Part shown: positions 1-9,442 of the stretch, piece by piece
Position numbering within the stretch: position 1 is the first letter of the stretch
Layout of the letters: the number at the start of each line of letters is the position of its first letter
NCBI GenBank assembly: GCA_002403305.1
Contig: DHHM01000020.1
Span: 22,875 to 86,874, forward strand
Length of the DNA stretch: 64,000 bases
Source of the DNA: Bacteroidales bacterium UBA4772
GTDB taxonomy: Bacteria > Bacteroidota > Bacteroidia > Bacteroidales > VadinHA17
Direction of reading: 5' to 3'
The notes under the pieces: generated by a model
Seen by the model: the letters and a program-made list of their open reading frames with translations, nothing else
Databases searched by the model: none
What the model was told of the DNA's origin: nothing
Position numbers and translations under genes: made by a program

Positions 1-1
1 C

Positions 2-865
2 AGCGGGGCAGCAGGAAAGAGAACTGCACCAGCAGCCGGCAGAAGAGTTGCCGCAGGCCCCGGCAAGAGAGGTAATGCAGGCCCCGGCAAGAGAGGCAAT
101 GCTGGCCCCGGCGGGAGAAGAACCGCCGCGCCGCCGGCCGCAGCCGCAGAGCCTATGAGACTCAACAAATACATCGCCAACAGCGGCCTCTGCGCCCGGC
201 GTGAGGCTGACGAGCTTATCAAAAGCGGACACGTCACCGTCAACGGCGTCAAGGTCACCGACATGGGCGTCAAGGTGAAACTCTCCGATAATGTTGAATA
301 TAAAGGCAAAAAGATAACCCCCGAAAAAAAGGTCTATATCCTGCTTAACAAACCCAAAGGCTACGTCACCACCGTCAAGGACCCCCACGCCACCGATACG
401 GTGCTCGACCTTGTCAGGGACGCCACCGGCGAACGGATTTACCCCGTCGGCAGGCTCGACAAATCGACCACAGGAGTACTGCTGCTCACCAACGACGGCG
501 ACCTGGCAGGCAGACTGACCCATCCGAAATACCAGGTAAGGAAGGTTTATCATGTTTTTGCCGATAAAGAGATCACCAGGCATGATATGGAGAAGATCGT
601 TGAGGGCGTGGAGCTTGAAGACGGAACAATTAGCGCCGATGCAATATCATACCCTGATTCTGACGACTATACGCAGGTGGGACTGGAGATACACTCAGGA
701 CAGAACAGGGTGGTGCGACGCATCTTCGAGAAGCTGGGCTACAGTGTCCGGAAACTCGACCGTGTCAGCTTCGCCGGCCTGACAAAGAAGAACCTGCAGC
801 GCGGCACATGGAGATTCCTCACTGCAAAGGAGGTCAGCATGCTGAAGAGAGGCATTTACAAGTAG
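2..865 (+). CDS. rluB: RluB/RsuA-family rRNA pseudouridine synthase, 5' end outside window
   Basis: Isomerises a uridine in 23S rRNA to pseudouridine. The conserved part starts at the ATG at 155: an S4 RNA-binding domain (MRLNKYIANSG, about 60 residues), then the catalytic domain with the GRLDKSTTG segment carrying the catalytic Asp, and the NRVVRRIFEKLGY segment typical of the RsuA/RluB/E/F group. The frame is open without a stop from 155 back to position 2, encoding an Ala/Gly/Pro/Arg/Lys-rich tail with tandem AGPGKRGN units. Bacteroidota RluB proteins often have such basic low-complexity N-terminal extensions, so I treat the gene as entering from the left edge. A start at 155 cannot be excluded. 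era follows directly after the stop, so the two are probably co-transcribed. Confidence 0.87.
   Translation, partial: SGAAGKRTAPAAGRRVAAGPGKRGNAGPGKRGNAGPGGRRTAAPPAAAAEPMRLNKYIANSGLCARREADELIKSGHVTVNGVKVTDMGVKVKLSDNVEYKGKKITPEKKVYILLNKPKGYVTTVKDPHATDTVLDLVRDATGERIYPVGRLDKSTTGVLLLTNDGDLAGRLTHPKYQVRKVYHVFADKEITRHDMEKIVEGVELEDGTISADAISYPDSDDYTQVGLEIHSGQNRVVRRIFEKLGYSVRKLDRVSFAGLTKKNLQRGTWRFLTAKEVSMLKRGIYK
53..120 (+). repeat. 24-bp in-frame tandem repeat in the rluB N-terminal extension
   Basis: Two nearly identical 24-bp units (53-76 and 77-100) and a partial diverged third (101-120) encode AGPGKRGN, AGPGKRGN and AGPGG. The unit is eight codons, so copy-number change keeps the frame. The basic, disordered product suits nonspecific RNA binding (inference). 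Confidence 0.8.
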
Positions 866-1756
866 ATGGTTAAAGCAATGGAGCACAGATCAGGATTTGT
901 CAACATACTTGGCAACCCCAACGTGGGTAAGTCAACACTGATGAATGTGCTCGTCGGCCATCGCCTCTCCGTCGCCACAGCCAAGGCACAGACCACCCGG
1001 CACAGGATCATGGGCATACTCTCCGGTGAAGACTACCAGATAGTATACTCCGACACCCCCGGCATTCTCAACCCGAAGTACAGGCTTCAGTCGGCCATGA
1101 TGCGCTCCGTGGAATCGGCTCTCGAGGATGCAGACCTGATACTGTACGTCACCGATGTGGTTGAGACAATTTCGAAAAACGAATCCCATCTGAACAGAAT
1201 CCTATCCTCCCCTGTCGACAAGATAATAGTAATCAACAAGATAGATCTCACTGACCAGTCCGGACTCGAGGAACTTGTTGCGACATGGAACACGATGGCA
1301 CCGGGAGTGCCGGTCTTCCCGGTCTCGGCCGTAAACAGGTTCAATACCGACAACCTCCTTCGGGAGGTCATCGAACGTCTGCCGCCCGGACCGCCATACT
1401 TCCCGAAAGACCAGCTTACCGACCGTTACGAACGGTTTTTTGTAACGGAAATCATCAGGGGAAAGATCTTCGAACAGTACCAGAAGGAGATCCCGTACTC
1501 CGTGGAGGTGGAGATCGAAAGCTACACCGAGGAGCCTGCCCTGAACAGGATAGCGGCGGTGATATACGTGGTGCGCGAGAGCCAGAAAGGGATCATAATC
1601 GGGCATAAAGGCTCCAGGCTCAAACGCGTGGGGACGGAAGCGAGAAAAGAGATGGAGGATTTCCTGGGCAAAAAGGTTTTCCTGGAGATGCATGTCAGGG
1701 TGGCACCCGAGTGGCGCGATAACCCACGCATGCTTAAGAAGTTTGGTTATATCTAG
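866..1756 (+). CDS. era: GTPase Era, 30S ribosome assembly
   Basis: Essential GTPase that binds 16S rRNA during late 30S maturation. The G1 motif GNPNVGKST lies near residue 17, followed by the TTRHRI switch, DTPG (G3), NKID (G4) and a C-terminal KH domain with the IGHKGSRLKRVGTEAR signature. The length of 296 residues is normal. The ATG at 866 immediately follows the rluB stop. A second ATG at 878 (MEHRSGFVNI) aligns better with the usual Era N terminus and may be the real start. der follows nine bases downstream, giving an rluB-era-der GTPase/ribosome-maturation operon. Confidence 0.95.
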   Translation: MVKAMEHRSGFVNILGNPNVGKSTLMNVLVGHRLSVATAKAQTTRHRIMGILSGEDYQIVYSDTPGILNPKYRLQSAMMRSVESALEDADLILYVTDVVETISKNESHLNRILSSPVDKIIVINKIDLTDQSGLEELVATWNTMAPGVPVFPVSAVNRFNTDNLLREVIERLPPGPPYFPKDQLTDRYERFFVTEIIRGKIFEQYQKEIPYSVEVEIESYTEEPALNRIAAVIYVVRESQKGIIIGHKGSRLKRVGTEARKEMEDFLGKKVFLEMHVRVAPEWRDNPRMLKKFGYI

Positions 1757-1771
1757 TCCCAAGAATTGACA

Positions 1772-3076
1772 ATGAGTAAGATAGCAGCAATAGTAGGCCG
1801 CCCCAACGTGGGCAAATCAACCCTCTTCAACCGGCTCACCGAGAGTCGTGACGCCATAGTCAATGAGGTGAGCGGGGTGACACGCGACAGGCACTACGGA
1901 AAGGTCACATGGAACGGGGTGGAGTTCTCGGTCATTGATACCGGCGGTTTCGTGGAGAACTCGGCAGATATCTTCGAGAGCGAGATCAACAGGCAGGTGA
2001 AACTGGCCATCAGTGAAGCCGATGTGATCATCTTCATGGTTAACGTTGAAGACGGCATCCATGAGCTTGACAAGTCTGTTGCAGAGCTGTTGCGAAAGAC
2101 GCAGAAGAAGGTGATCCTCGTGGTCAACAAGGTCGACAACAACCAGCGCCTGCTTGAGGCAGCCGAGTTTTACGGACTGGGACTGGGCGACTATTTCACC
2201 GTCAGCTCTGTGAGCGGCAGCGGCACCGGAGATCTGCTCGACGAGGTTGTGCGACAGTTTCCGGACATGCCCGACGAACCTGCCGAAGAGCTGCCGAGGG
2301 TGGCAGTGGTGGGACGCCCCAACGTGGGCAAGTCGTCACTGGCCAACACACTGCTGGACGAAGAGAGAAATATTGTCACACCTGTGGCAGGTACCACCCG
2401 CGACTCCATTGACAGCCTCTACAATAAATTCAACTACAGATTTTACCTGGTTGACACTGCAGGCCTGCGCAAGAAAGCCAAAGTAGATGAGGATATAGAG
2501 TTCTACTCTATCCTCAGGTCCGTCAGATCAATCGAGGAGAGCGACCTATGCCTGCTGCTGATCGACGCCACCCGCGGCATTGAATCACAGGATCTCAGCA
2601 TCCTCAACATCATCCAGAAGAACAACAAGGGTGTCATCATCCTTGTCAACAAGTGGGACCTTGTAGAGAAGGAGACCAACAGCGCACGCGATGTCGAGGC
2701 AGAGATCAGGTCAAGCACGGCTCCCTTCACCGACTACCCGGTGCTCTTCATCTCTGCCATAACCAGGCAGAGGGTACACAAACTGCTGGAGCTGATTATG
2801 GAGGTCTATGAGAACAGGAGAAGAAAAATCCCCACATCGAAGCTCAACGAGGTGATGCTGGAACACATAGCCAAAACACCTCCTCCCTCACTCAAGGGCA
2901 AGCACATAAAGATCAAGTATGTAACGCAGCTGCCTGCCGCCTATCCTACTTTCGCATTCTTCTGCAACTTCCCCCAGTATGTAAAGGAATCATACCGGCG
3001 GTATATTGAAAACAGGCTAAGGGAGAGCTTTAAACTTACCGGTGCACCCGTCAGGGTATATTTCCGGAAAAAATGA
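1772..3076 (+). CDS. der: GTPase Der (EngA), 50S ribosome assembly
   Basis: Double-GTPase needed for 50S subunit maturation. Two complete G domains are visible: GRPNVGKSTLFNRL near residue 8 with DTGG and NKVD, and GRPNVGKSSLANTL near residue 180 with DTAG and NKWD. A C-terminal KH-like domain ends at RVYFRKK. The length of 434 residues is normal. An in-frame TTG at 1766 lies two codons upstream, but the ATG at 1772 (MSKIAAIVGRPN) matches the family start. It is probably transcribed with rluB and era. Confidence 0.96.
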   Translation: MSKIAAIVGRPNVGKSTLFNRLTESRDAIVNEVSGVTRDRHYGKVTWNGVEFSVIDTGGFVENSADIFESEINRQVKLAISEADVIIFMVNVEDGIHELDKSVAELLRKTQKKVILVVNKVDNNQRLLEAAEFYGLGLGDYFTVSSVSGSGTGDLLDEVVRQFPDMPDEPAEELPRVAVVGRPNVGKSSLANTLLDEERNIVTPVAGTTRDSIDSLYNKFNYRFYLVDTAGLRKKAKVDEDIEFYSILRSVRSIEESDLCLLLIDATRGIESQDLSILNIIQKNNKGVIILVNKWDLVEKETNSARDVEAEIRSSTAPFTDYPVLFISAITRQRVHKLLELIMEVYENRRRKIPTSKLNEVMLEHIAKTPPPSLKGKHIKIKYVTQLPAAYPTFAFFCNFPQYVKESYRRYIENRLRESFKLTGAPVRVYFRKK

Positions 3077-3148
3077 AATAGTCATCACGACAAATCCGGG
3101 CTCTGCTCCTGATTTTAATTTGCCTGCCAGATATCAATGGATTTTATG

Positions 3149-3156
3149 TAAGTTTG
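3149..3156 (+). promoter_or_regulatory. Putative -7 element for the lipoprotein gene
   Basis: TAAGTTTG fits the Bacteroidota TAnnTTTG box and ends 35 bases before the ATG at 3192. A TTTG at 3119 is too far upstream (26-base spacer) to be a convincing -33 partner. Confidence 0.35.
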
Positions 3157-3191
3157 GTGTGGTTTTTGCGACAATAACGATTCTGAAAGGC

Positions 3192-3716
3192 ATGAAAAGA
3201 GCAACGGTAATAATGTTTCTGGCTGTCGTCCTGGCCCTGGCGTCGTGTACTCCTGTTGAGAAGCTGCCGCCTGAGCCGATGATTGAATTCAGGAGCTTTA
3301 CCCTGTTTGATACCGTTGACATACTGGGCAACTTCTCCAGGGCGGGCAGGCTGGCCTTTTACTTTGAAGACGGCGACGGTGATGTGGGACTTGATGATCC
3401 TACCGACCCGCTCTTTGAGCCCTCCAGCAACCTGTTCATGCAACTCTACCGCAAAAACGGAGACATCTTTGAACTTGCCGAACCCTCGGATCCGCTCTAC
3501 CCTTCTGAATACCGCATCCCCTATCTGGAAGCCGGCGGCCAGAACAAGATACTCAAGGGCACCATTGAAGTGACGATGATCTACTTCCTTTACAACGAAA
3601 GGGATACAGTCTACTATGACTTCTGGATCAGCGACCGCGGAGGAAACCTGAGCAACACTGCCACCACTTGTGTCATTGACCTTGGAGAGACCGGCAGCAC
3701 CTGCGGAGAGGATTGA
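3192..3716 (+). CDS. Small secreted lipoprotein of unknown function
   Basis: A 174-residue protein. The start at 3192 gives a clean lipoprotein signal (MKRATVIMFLAVVLALASC) with the lipobox Cys at residue 19. The open frame reaches back to 3042 but would then lack a signal peptide at its end. After the signal the protein has an acidic region containing FEDGDGDVGL, which resembles calcium-binding-type loops of Bacteroidota surface proteins, and no other motif I recognise. It lies 115 bases after der and convergent to the 3830-6985 gene. Function unknown. Confidence 0.75.
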   Translation: MKRATVIMFLAVVLALASCTPVEKLPPEPMIEFRSFTLFDTVDILGNFSRAGRLAFYFEDGDGDVGLDDPTDPLFEPSSNLFMQLYRKNGDIFELAEPSDPLYPSEYRIPYLEAGGQNKILKGTIEVTMIYFLYNERDTVYYDFWISDRGGNLSNTATTCVIDLGETGSTCGED

Positions 3717-3829
3717 TCAGAAATTCGCTTCCATCATATAACCAGCAGCCAGTTGTATTCGGAACAGGATTATCAGACTTTCAGGCCCTCCAAAAGAAAA
3801 TAGACTAACTCCTCCCCGGGGCAGGCTTA

Positions 3830-6800
3830 TCATACCTTCAGCCCCATGAACAGAACGTCGTCGACCTGCTCATTCTCCCCCATCCATTCATAGAAGAATT
3901 CCCTCACCTGCTTCTCCTGCTCCAGCATCGGCAGAGGCCTGATGTCATCCACCAGCATCTTGAGCCTGCTGACCTTCATCTTCTTGCCTCCCTCACCCCC
4001 GAACTGGTCGCAGTAGCCGTCAGTAAAGAGATAGACAATGTCCCCCTCCCTGAGGTGATACTCCTGGTCGTCAAAGAATTTCTCGGTATACGATTCGCCT
4101 CCCACCGATGAGCGGTTGCCCCTTACATAGTGCTGCTCGCCGTCAATGACGAGTATCACCGGCCTCATGGCCGAGGCAAAGACCAGGTGCCTGGTCCGGA
4201 TATTGAACTCGCACACCACGATGTCCATGCCATCGTTGGAGGCTTCAAGCTCCTGGTTCTGGTTCAGGGTAGAGAAGATCTGCCTGTCAAGTTCATGCAG
4301 CACCTGCGACGGCCTGGTCATCTTCTTCACGGTGATGATATCCTGCAGCAGTGCGGTGCCGATCATTGACATGAAGGCCCCCGGCACTCCGTGGCCCGTG
4401 GAGTCGGAACAGACAACCATGAACCTGTCCTTGTCGATCCAGTCGAACCAGAAGAAGTCACCGCTGACAATGTCACGCGGCAGGAAGAAGACGAAGGCAT
4501 CGTTGAAGACGGTAGCCAGCCTGTTTGTATCGGGGAGTACGCTGCTCTGTATTCGCTTGGCGTAGGTGATGCTCTCTGTAATGTCAAGGTTCTTCTGTGC
4601 CAGCTCCTCCTTCTGCTGATAGACCTCTGCAGTACGTTTGCGCAACTCACTCTCAAGGAATTCACGCTGTTTCCTGTGGGCTCTCTCACGGAGCCTGATG
4701 ACCACCCAGGCTGCTGCTGCTACCAGTGCCAGTACTGAAAGAATAAACCACCATCTCTCAGTGAAAGGCCTCTGTATCAACAGGCTGAATGATGCAGCGG
4801 AGGCATTGTCGGGGTCATCTCTTGTAAAAGCCTCCACAGCAAACCTGTAGTGGCCGTCACTGAGCCTGTAGGTGACAGACCTGTCAGTTGTCACCTCGCC
4901 CCATCCCTCGTCAAAATTCTCGAGCCTGCTCCTGTATATGACATCGAGAGGATCGCGAAGCGAAATACCCGCATACTTAATTCCTATAGTATATGATGAC
5001 CTGTACGGAAGAGAGTAACTCTCGCGAAGCGGGTATTCGGTGTTGTTTATCACCACGGAGACTATCACTGCCTGGGGCTGAGCTGTGCTCATCTCATCGA
5101 GCGAGGCACAGTATGCCACGACGCCCTCTGTCGTGCCCACATAGATAGTACCGTCCGGCATCTCAGCCATGGCATTGGACAGGCAATCGCCCACCACTCC
5201 GAACTCAGTACTGAAGGTCCTTACCGACCCGGAGGCGGGATTGATGATTGAGAATCCCTTCTCATGCCCTGTCCAGATGCGGCCGTCAGAGGCGATCAGG
5301 GTGCTGTAGCTGTAGTTTGACAGCATGCCGTCGGCGGTGGAAAAGTTATAGACTGTGTCTGCGGCAAAGAGAAACAGTCCGTTGCCAAGCGTTCCTGCGC
5401 AGATGATCCCGTCAGGTGCAACGTTGATACTGTTGATGCGGTTTCTCATCGGCCCGTCCATAACCAGGCCCTCGGTGCGCACTCCTCCCGTAATATGTAT
5501 GTAACATAGCCTGTCGGTCTCCGTGGCCACCAGCACCTCTCCCGGCCTGTTCACCACCACCTGCGACACGTTGTTGTGCGGAAGCATCTCCCAGGTGGTG
5601 TAATGGGCCTTCTGCTCCCCTGATTCCCTGTCGAGCAGTACTACCCCGTTCATTGTTGCCAGCCATATATTATCACCGTCAGGGGCTACTGAGTTGATGC
5701 GGTTCTGTGCCGGGTTGCCGGAGCGGTAGAGCTGCCTCAGCGCACCGTCGGACTCCATCAGCCAGAGTCCCGAACCTGCAGTTCCGATCCATATGTTTCC
5801 TGCCTCATCCGCTGCCCACGAGGCTATGCCGGTGCCGCCGGTCCTTGCCGTCAGAGGCCGGAAGTTTTCAAAAACGCCGGTCTCCGGGTTATACTCATAG
5901 AGCCCGTTGCGGGTCCCCATCACTCTCTTTCCGCCGGACATGCCGATGAAGTTTATCTCCTTGTGCGCGGCAGGGACATGAAACGAAAATGCGTTTGTAG
6001 TTACGGCAGCCAGGCCCCTGTTGAAGAGCCCTATCCACAGGTTGTTCTCACGGTCGCGGAAGACCGTTCTTATGTCATTGTCGGCCAGTCCTGAAGCTAT
6101 GTCATAGGCCGGCGCCGTCGTCCACGAAGAGTAATCTTCACTGAAGACAGTCCTGAGCACTCCTGCCTCACGGGTGGCTACCAGCAGTGACCTGTCGCCT
6201 GAGGCAACCAGGTCAGGTATCCGCAGGTTCATGAAGGTAGTGTCGGTGACAGGCTCGGCTCTCATCACGCCGTCAGCGCGCCTGATCATATAGAGACCCG
6301 CACCGTCGGTACCGGCAAACCAGGTGTTCAGGTCCATCTGCTTCACCGTCTGCACCCAGGTGTACTCCAGCTCCGGAAATGTGTGGCTGATGACAGCATC
6401 GTTGCCGCTGACAGCTATAAGATGAAGGTTATCCTGCGTGGCAGCCAGCACGGTATCCCGTCCCGCGAAGGAAATGTCAAACAGTATCAGTTCCTCAGGC
6501 AACGACAGCCGGGTGATCTTCTCACCGCCGGCGTCCGTCCTGTATATCCCCCTGGTCTGGGTGATGATCCATATCCTGCCGTCGGGACCTTCGGTAATGC
6601 GGTTTATCCTGTCAGCCTCCAGCCCGGTCACACGCTCGGGGAAACCCCCCGGGTCTGCGGTGAAGAGTGATCCGTCAGTCAACCCCACCCACATCGTGCC
6701 ACCGGCATCACAGAAGAGGGCGTTGGGATAACCTGTTGAGAGGGTGTCAGGCAGGGCCACGGGGTGAAAATCAAACCCGTCATAGCGGTAGAGCCCGGTC

Positions 6801-6985
6801 TCCAGGCCGAGCCAGAGCAACCCGCCTCTGTCCTGTTCTATGACATTGAGGTAACTGCCGGGCAGGCCGGTGTTGACGTCATAGGTCCTGTAACTGTATG
6901 TCTGGGCCTCCGCCCGGTACGGCAGCAGAAGCTGTACCATGAAGATACAGAAGAGTGCCGCTGAAATGCCTGCGTTTCTGATCAT
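3830..6985 (-). CDS. Two-component-type beta-propeller sensor with SpoIIE/RsbU PP2C phosphatase output
   Basis: A 1051-residue membrane sensor. In order: signal peptide ending PYRAEAQ (about 1-28); periplasmic Reg_prop beta-propeller blades with recurrent GNIWIGTAG- and RIWTGHEKG-like motifs (about 30-640); a Y_Y_Y domain (about 650-715); one membrane helix (WWFILSVLALVAAAAWVVI); a coiled coil (RKQREFLESELRKRTAEVYQQKEEL); and a SpoIIE/PP2C domain with metal-site segments VSGDFFWFDW, DSTGHGVPGAFMSM and LFTDGYCDQFGG. Such proteins dephosphorylate Ser/Thr on anti-sigma-factor-antagonist-type partners; no partner is encoded nearby. It is the last gene of the surface operon, two bases after the previous stop, so it probably reports on or regulates the PorP/CHU_C machinery (inference). 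Confidence 0.9.
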   Translation of the reverse strand: MIRNAGISAALFCIFMVQLLLPYRAEAQTYSYRTYDVNTGLPGSYLNVIEQDRGGLLWLGLETGLYRYDGFDFHPVALPDTLSTGYPNALFCDAGGTMWVGLTDGSLFTADPGGFPERVTGLEADRINRITEGPDGRIWIITQTRGIYRTDAGGEKITRLSLPEELILFDISFAGRDTVLAATQDNLHLIAVSGNDAVISHTFPELEYTWVQTVKQMDLNTWFAGTDGAGLYMIRRADGVMRAEPVTDTTFMNLRIPDLVASGDRSLLVATREAGVLRTVFSEDYSSWTTAPAYDIASGLADNDIRTVFRDRENNLWIGLFNRGLAAVTTNAFSFHVPAAHKEINFIGMSGGKRVMGTRNGLYEYNPETGVFENFRPLTARTGGTGIASWAADEAGNIWIGTAGSGLWLMESDGALRQLYRSGNPAQNRINSVAPDGDNIWLATMNGVVLLDRESGEQKAHYTTWEMLPHNNVSQVVVNRPGEVLVATETDRLCYIHITGGVRTEGLVMDGPMRNRINSINVAPDGIICAGTLGNGLFLFAADTVYNFSTADGMLSNYSYSTLIASDGRIWTGHEKGFSIINPASGSVRTFSTEFGVVGDCLSNAMAEMPDGTIYVGTTEGVVAYCASLDEMSTAQPQAVIVSVVINNTEYPLRESYSLPYRSSYTIGIKYAGISLRDPLDVIYRSRLENFDEGWGEVTTDRSVTYRLSDGHYRFAVEAFTRDDPDNASAASFSLLIQRPFTERWWFILSVLALVAAAAWVVIRLRERAHRKQREFLESELRKRTAEVYQQKEELAQKNLDITESITYAKRIQSSVLPDTNRLATVFNDAFVFFLPRDIVSGDFFWFDWIDKDRFMVVCSDSTGHGVPGAFMSMIGTALLQDIITVKKMTRPSQVLHELDRQIFSTLNQNQELEASNDGMDIVVCEFNIRTRHLVFASAMRPVILVIDGEQHYVRGNRSSVGGESYTEKFFDDQEYHLREGDIVYLFTDGYCDQFGGEGGKKMKVSRLKMLVDDIRPLPMLEQEKQVREFFYEWMGENEQVDDVLFMGLKV

Positions 6986-6987
6986 GC

Positions 6988-7974
6988 CTATCTCTTGGGG
7001 ACGACCTTTATCCGGGGTTTATAGACTGGCACACCACCTATTGGTGCGCTGAAGAACTGAAGGTTTTCACCATACTGGTTCTCCACGGTCATCACTACAT
7101 TATTGTTTTTAACAAGCTCATCGCTTCTCTTGTAGAACCGGAAGTCAAGCGATTTGCCTATCTCCGCCTCCAGGATGGGCATCCTCGCCTCTATCCAGGT
7201 GTCTTCACCGGAGAGGGGCAACGACTGTCCCTTGCGCTCAACCGACACAACTATGAATTCGCCGTCACTGTCCCAGTCGAAGTTCCTCTGCCGGATGTAA
7301 ACACAGCCGCTGTCAATAAAGGGATAGATATGAGAGACGAATGATGTGTCATTGTTGTTCCACATCCTGAAAGTATATTCATAGGTAAAGGCGTTGGCGC
7401 CCTCGATGGGCACATTGGTATCGGGCCTCCTTGAGAGGGCATACCTGTACAGGTTACCGTCGTCGCCGGTGACGCCGTCACATATAATCTTGAATACGTT
7501 GCTGGAGAACTTCGGATAGTACTCTCCGTCGGCAGGATTGAACGGCCCGAAGGTGAACCACCGCTCATCAAGCCTGCTATCCATCCCGAACGCACGGGTT
7601 GCAAGCATGATACCGCTCTTGTAGTTGCCCACCGGGTCTATGCCCTTGGCCTCGGGGTCAGTGTAACAACCCTTGCCACCGTAGACGGAATAGACCATGC
7701 GGGTGTCCCAGAAGTTGTTAAGCTCATCGGTCTTACCCCCGATGTCAGGGTCGTAAATCCTGATGTAAAACGGATCCTTGTAATCTTTCGGCAGTGTAAA
7801 GAAGAAGGTCTGCGAAAAATCGTCATCTCCCCATGATGTTTCGGCCCTGGGACCGAAGGTTATCAGAAAAGGCACGTTTTCATCCGGACCGGGCACCTCC
7901 TGGGCGTTGACCCGTGGCGGGACGGCAAGGGAAAGGACAAGACTAAGTGACAGTATAATAGGGATGACTCTCAT
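6988..7974 (-). CDS. Secreted protein of unknown function in the PorP/CHU_C operon
   Basis: A 328-residue protein with an N-terminal signal peptide (MRVIPIILSLSLVLSLAV...VNAQ). The ATG at 7974 is preferred over an in-frame TTG at 7986 because it puts the signal sequence at the terminus. The rest is rich in aromatic and beta-type segments, for example DPFYIRIYDPDIGG, and contains no catalytic motif I recognise. It lacks an obvious CHU_C or other type IX C-terminal signal, as it ends IKVVPKR. It lies 18 bases after the PD40/PKD gene and two bases before the phosphatase gene, so a periplasmic or outer-membrane accessory role is plausible but unproven. Confidence 0.72.
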   Translation of the reverse strand: MRVIPIILSLSLVLSLAVPPRVNAQEVPGPDENVPFLITFGPRAETSWGDDDFSQTFFFTLPKDYKDPFYIRIYDPDIGGKTDELNNFWDTRMVYSVYGGKGCYTDPEAKGIDPVGNYKSGIMLATRAFGMDSRLDERWFTFGPFNPADGEYYPKFSSNVFKIICDGVTGDDGNLYRYALSRRPDTNVPIEGANAFTYEYTFRMWNNNDTSFVSHIYPFIDSGCVYIRQRNFDWDSDGEFIVVSVERKGQSLPLSGEDTWIEARMPILEAEIGKSLDFRFYKRSDELVKNNNVVMTVENQYGENLQFFSAPIGGVPVYKPRIKVVPKR

Positions 7975-7992
7975 TTTCGTACACAAAAGTAA

Positions 7993-9441
7993 TTAATTTT
8001 CTTCAGGGACAACCTCTATGTCCCTGCAGACACAAACCTCCCGAACAACACCTCCCCCGTCAGGTACCGAGCTCACTATCAGCTGAATATTATATCTGCC
8101 CGGCTTATCGTATACCTTGGTGACCTCCAGTCCCGAGGCTGCTGTCTCATCTCCGAAATTCCAGTAGTACCTGTCCGGCTCCATTCCCGGCAGCCAGCTC
8201 TCCCTGGCGCTCAGTGCCAGCGGCTCTCCAGCGGTGACCCTCTCCTGGCAGGTGATGACAGGCTGTTCTATGTCAGTTATCTCAAGCTCATAGGAGGCCT
8301 GTCTCTTCTCTATGCCTCCGGTAATAAGGTTCACTATGTCGAGGCTTACATCATACACTCCCGGGCCCGGGAAACAGTGCTCGGCTGTTATCCCTTCAGC
8401 ACCGCCACCGTCGCCAAAGTTCCAAACCCATTTGAACCTGGTGTCGGCAGTATCATGATTCAATGCCACCTCATCAATGAACTCGAAGCAGTAGCTGTTC
8501 TCCTGAAGTGTGTCGCATGCCGACCACCGGATGATGGTTGAGGCAAAACTGAAAATATCGTCACTGTACTTACGGCGGTTGGAGGCGAAATAGCCCTCGA
8601 GGCCTCCCTGGGCGGCATAGAAGGCAAAGTCGTCAGCCTCCGAGTTGACAGGGTCGCCAAGCACTGCCGGCTCTGTCCATGATCCGTACACCAGGCTGGA
8701 ATACCATATATCGAGCCCTCCCGGTCCTCCCGGACGGTCAGAGGCAAAATAGAGCCTTCCCGAACTGTGAAGGAAGGGATGTATCTCTGCATGGGCACTG
8801 TTGACATTGCTGCCGAGATTTTCGGGCTTCGTCCATCGGCCTTCAATATTCTCGCTCACATATATATCATATTTGCCCTGCCCGCCGGGCATGTCAGAAC
8901 AGAAGAAGAGATACCTGCCGTCGGCCGAGACGTAGGGGAAAGAGAGGTTATATTCCGGATCGTTGTATTCAAACGGCTGTATATTGCTCCACTGCGACCC
9001 GTTGCGCTTCGCGGTGAAGATGCCCAGTTTGTTGGCATCTCTTTTCCTGATCTTGCTTCCTTCGGAATAATTCCTGGAAAAATAAAGAGTGTTGCCGTCA
9101 GTGGTGACGGAGGCAGGTCCGATATTGGCATCCTTACCGAGGTTCGTGGCAAAACGCCCGGGCCTGACAGGCTCACCCTCATCATTGAAAGGAGCGAACC
9201 AGAGCTCATAGAGGCGTATCCCCTCGAGATTCTTTTTCGTAAGGAAAGGATTGGTCTTCCTGTTGGAACAGAAGAGTATGCCGTCACTCATGATGACAGG
9301 TGCCATATCATCTGAACCCGATGAGATGGAGGAGACGTGATATACCTCAAACGGCTTCATCTCCTGTCCGCTGACGATCATCAGCGGGACAAGCATCAGT
9401 GCCACTGTCAGTACGGTATATTTTATATGCCTCTTCATCAT
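7993..9441 (-). CDS. PD40 beta-propeller and PKD-domain exported protein
   Basis: A 482-residue exported protein. The start is placed at the ATG pair 9441/9438 (MMKRHIKYTVLTVALMLVPLMIVSGQ), one base after the porP stop; an in-frame GTG at 9468 lies inside porP. Residues about 40-300 hold WD40-like PD40 repeats (LYFASDRPGGPGGLDIWYS, FPYVSADGRYLFFCSDMPGG). They are followed by two PKD-type folds with WNFGDGG near residue 350 and WNFGDET near 430. In Bacteroidota, PD40 proteins, often fused to OmpA domains, accompany PorP/SprF; here the OmpA peptidoglycan anchor is absent and replaced by PKD domains. Probably a periplasmic or surface scaffold. Confidence 0.85.
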   Translation of the reverse strand: MMKRHIKYTVLTVALMLVPLMIVSGQEMKPFEVYHVSSISSGSDDMAPVIMSDGILFCSNRKTNPFLTKKNLEGIRLYELWFAPFNDEGEPVRPGRFATNLGKDANIGPASVTTDGNTLYFSRNYSEGSKIRKRDANKLGIFTAKRNGSQWSNIQPFEYNDPEYNLSFPYVSADGRYLFFCSDMPGGQGKYDIYVSENIEGRWTKPENLGSNVNSAHAEIHPFLHSSGRLYFASDRPGGPGGLDIWYSSLVYGSWTEPAVLGDPVNSEADDFAFYAAQGGLEGYFASNRRKYSDDIFSFASTIIRWSACDTLQENSYCFEFIDEVALNHDTADTRFKWVWNFGDGGGAEGITAEHCFPGPGVYDVSLDIVNLITGGIEKRQASYELEITDIEQPVITCQERVTAGEPLALSARESWLPGMEPDRYYWNFGDETAASGLEVTKVYDKPGRYNIQLIVSSVPDGGGVVREVCVCRDIEVVPEEN

Positions 9442-9442
9442 G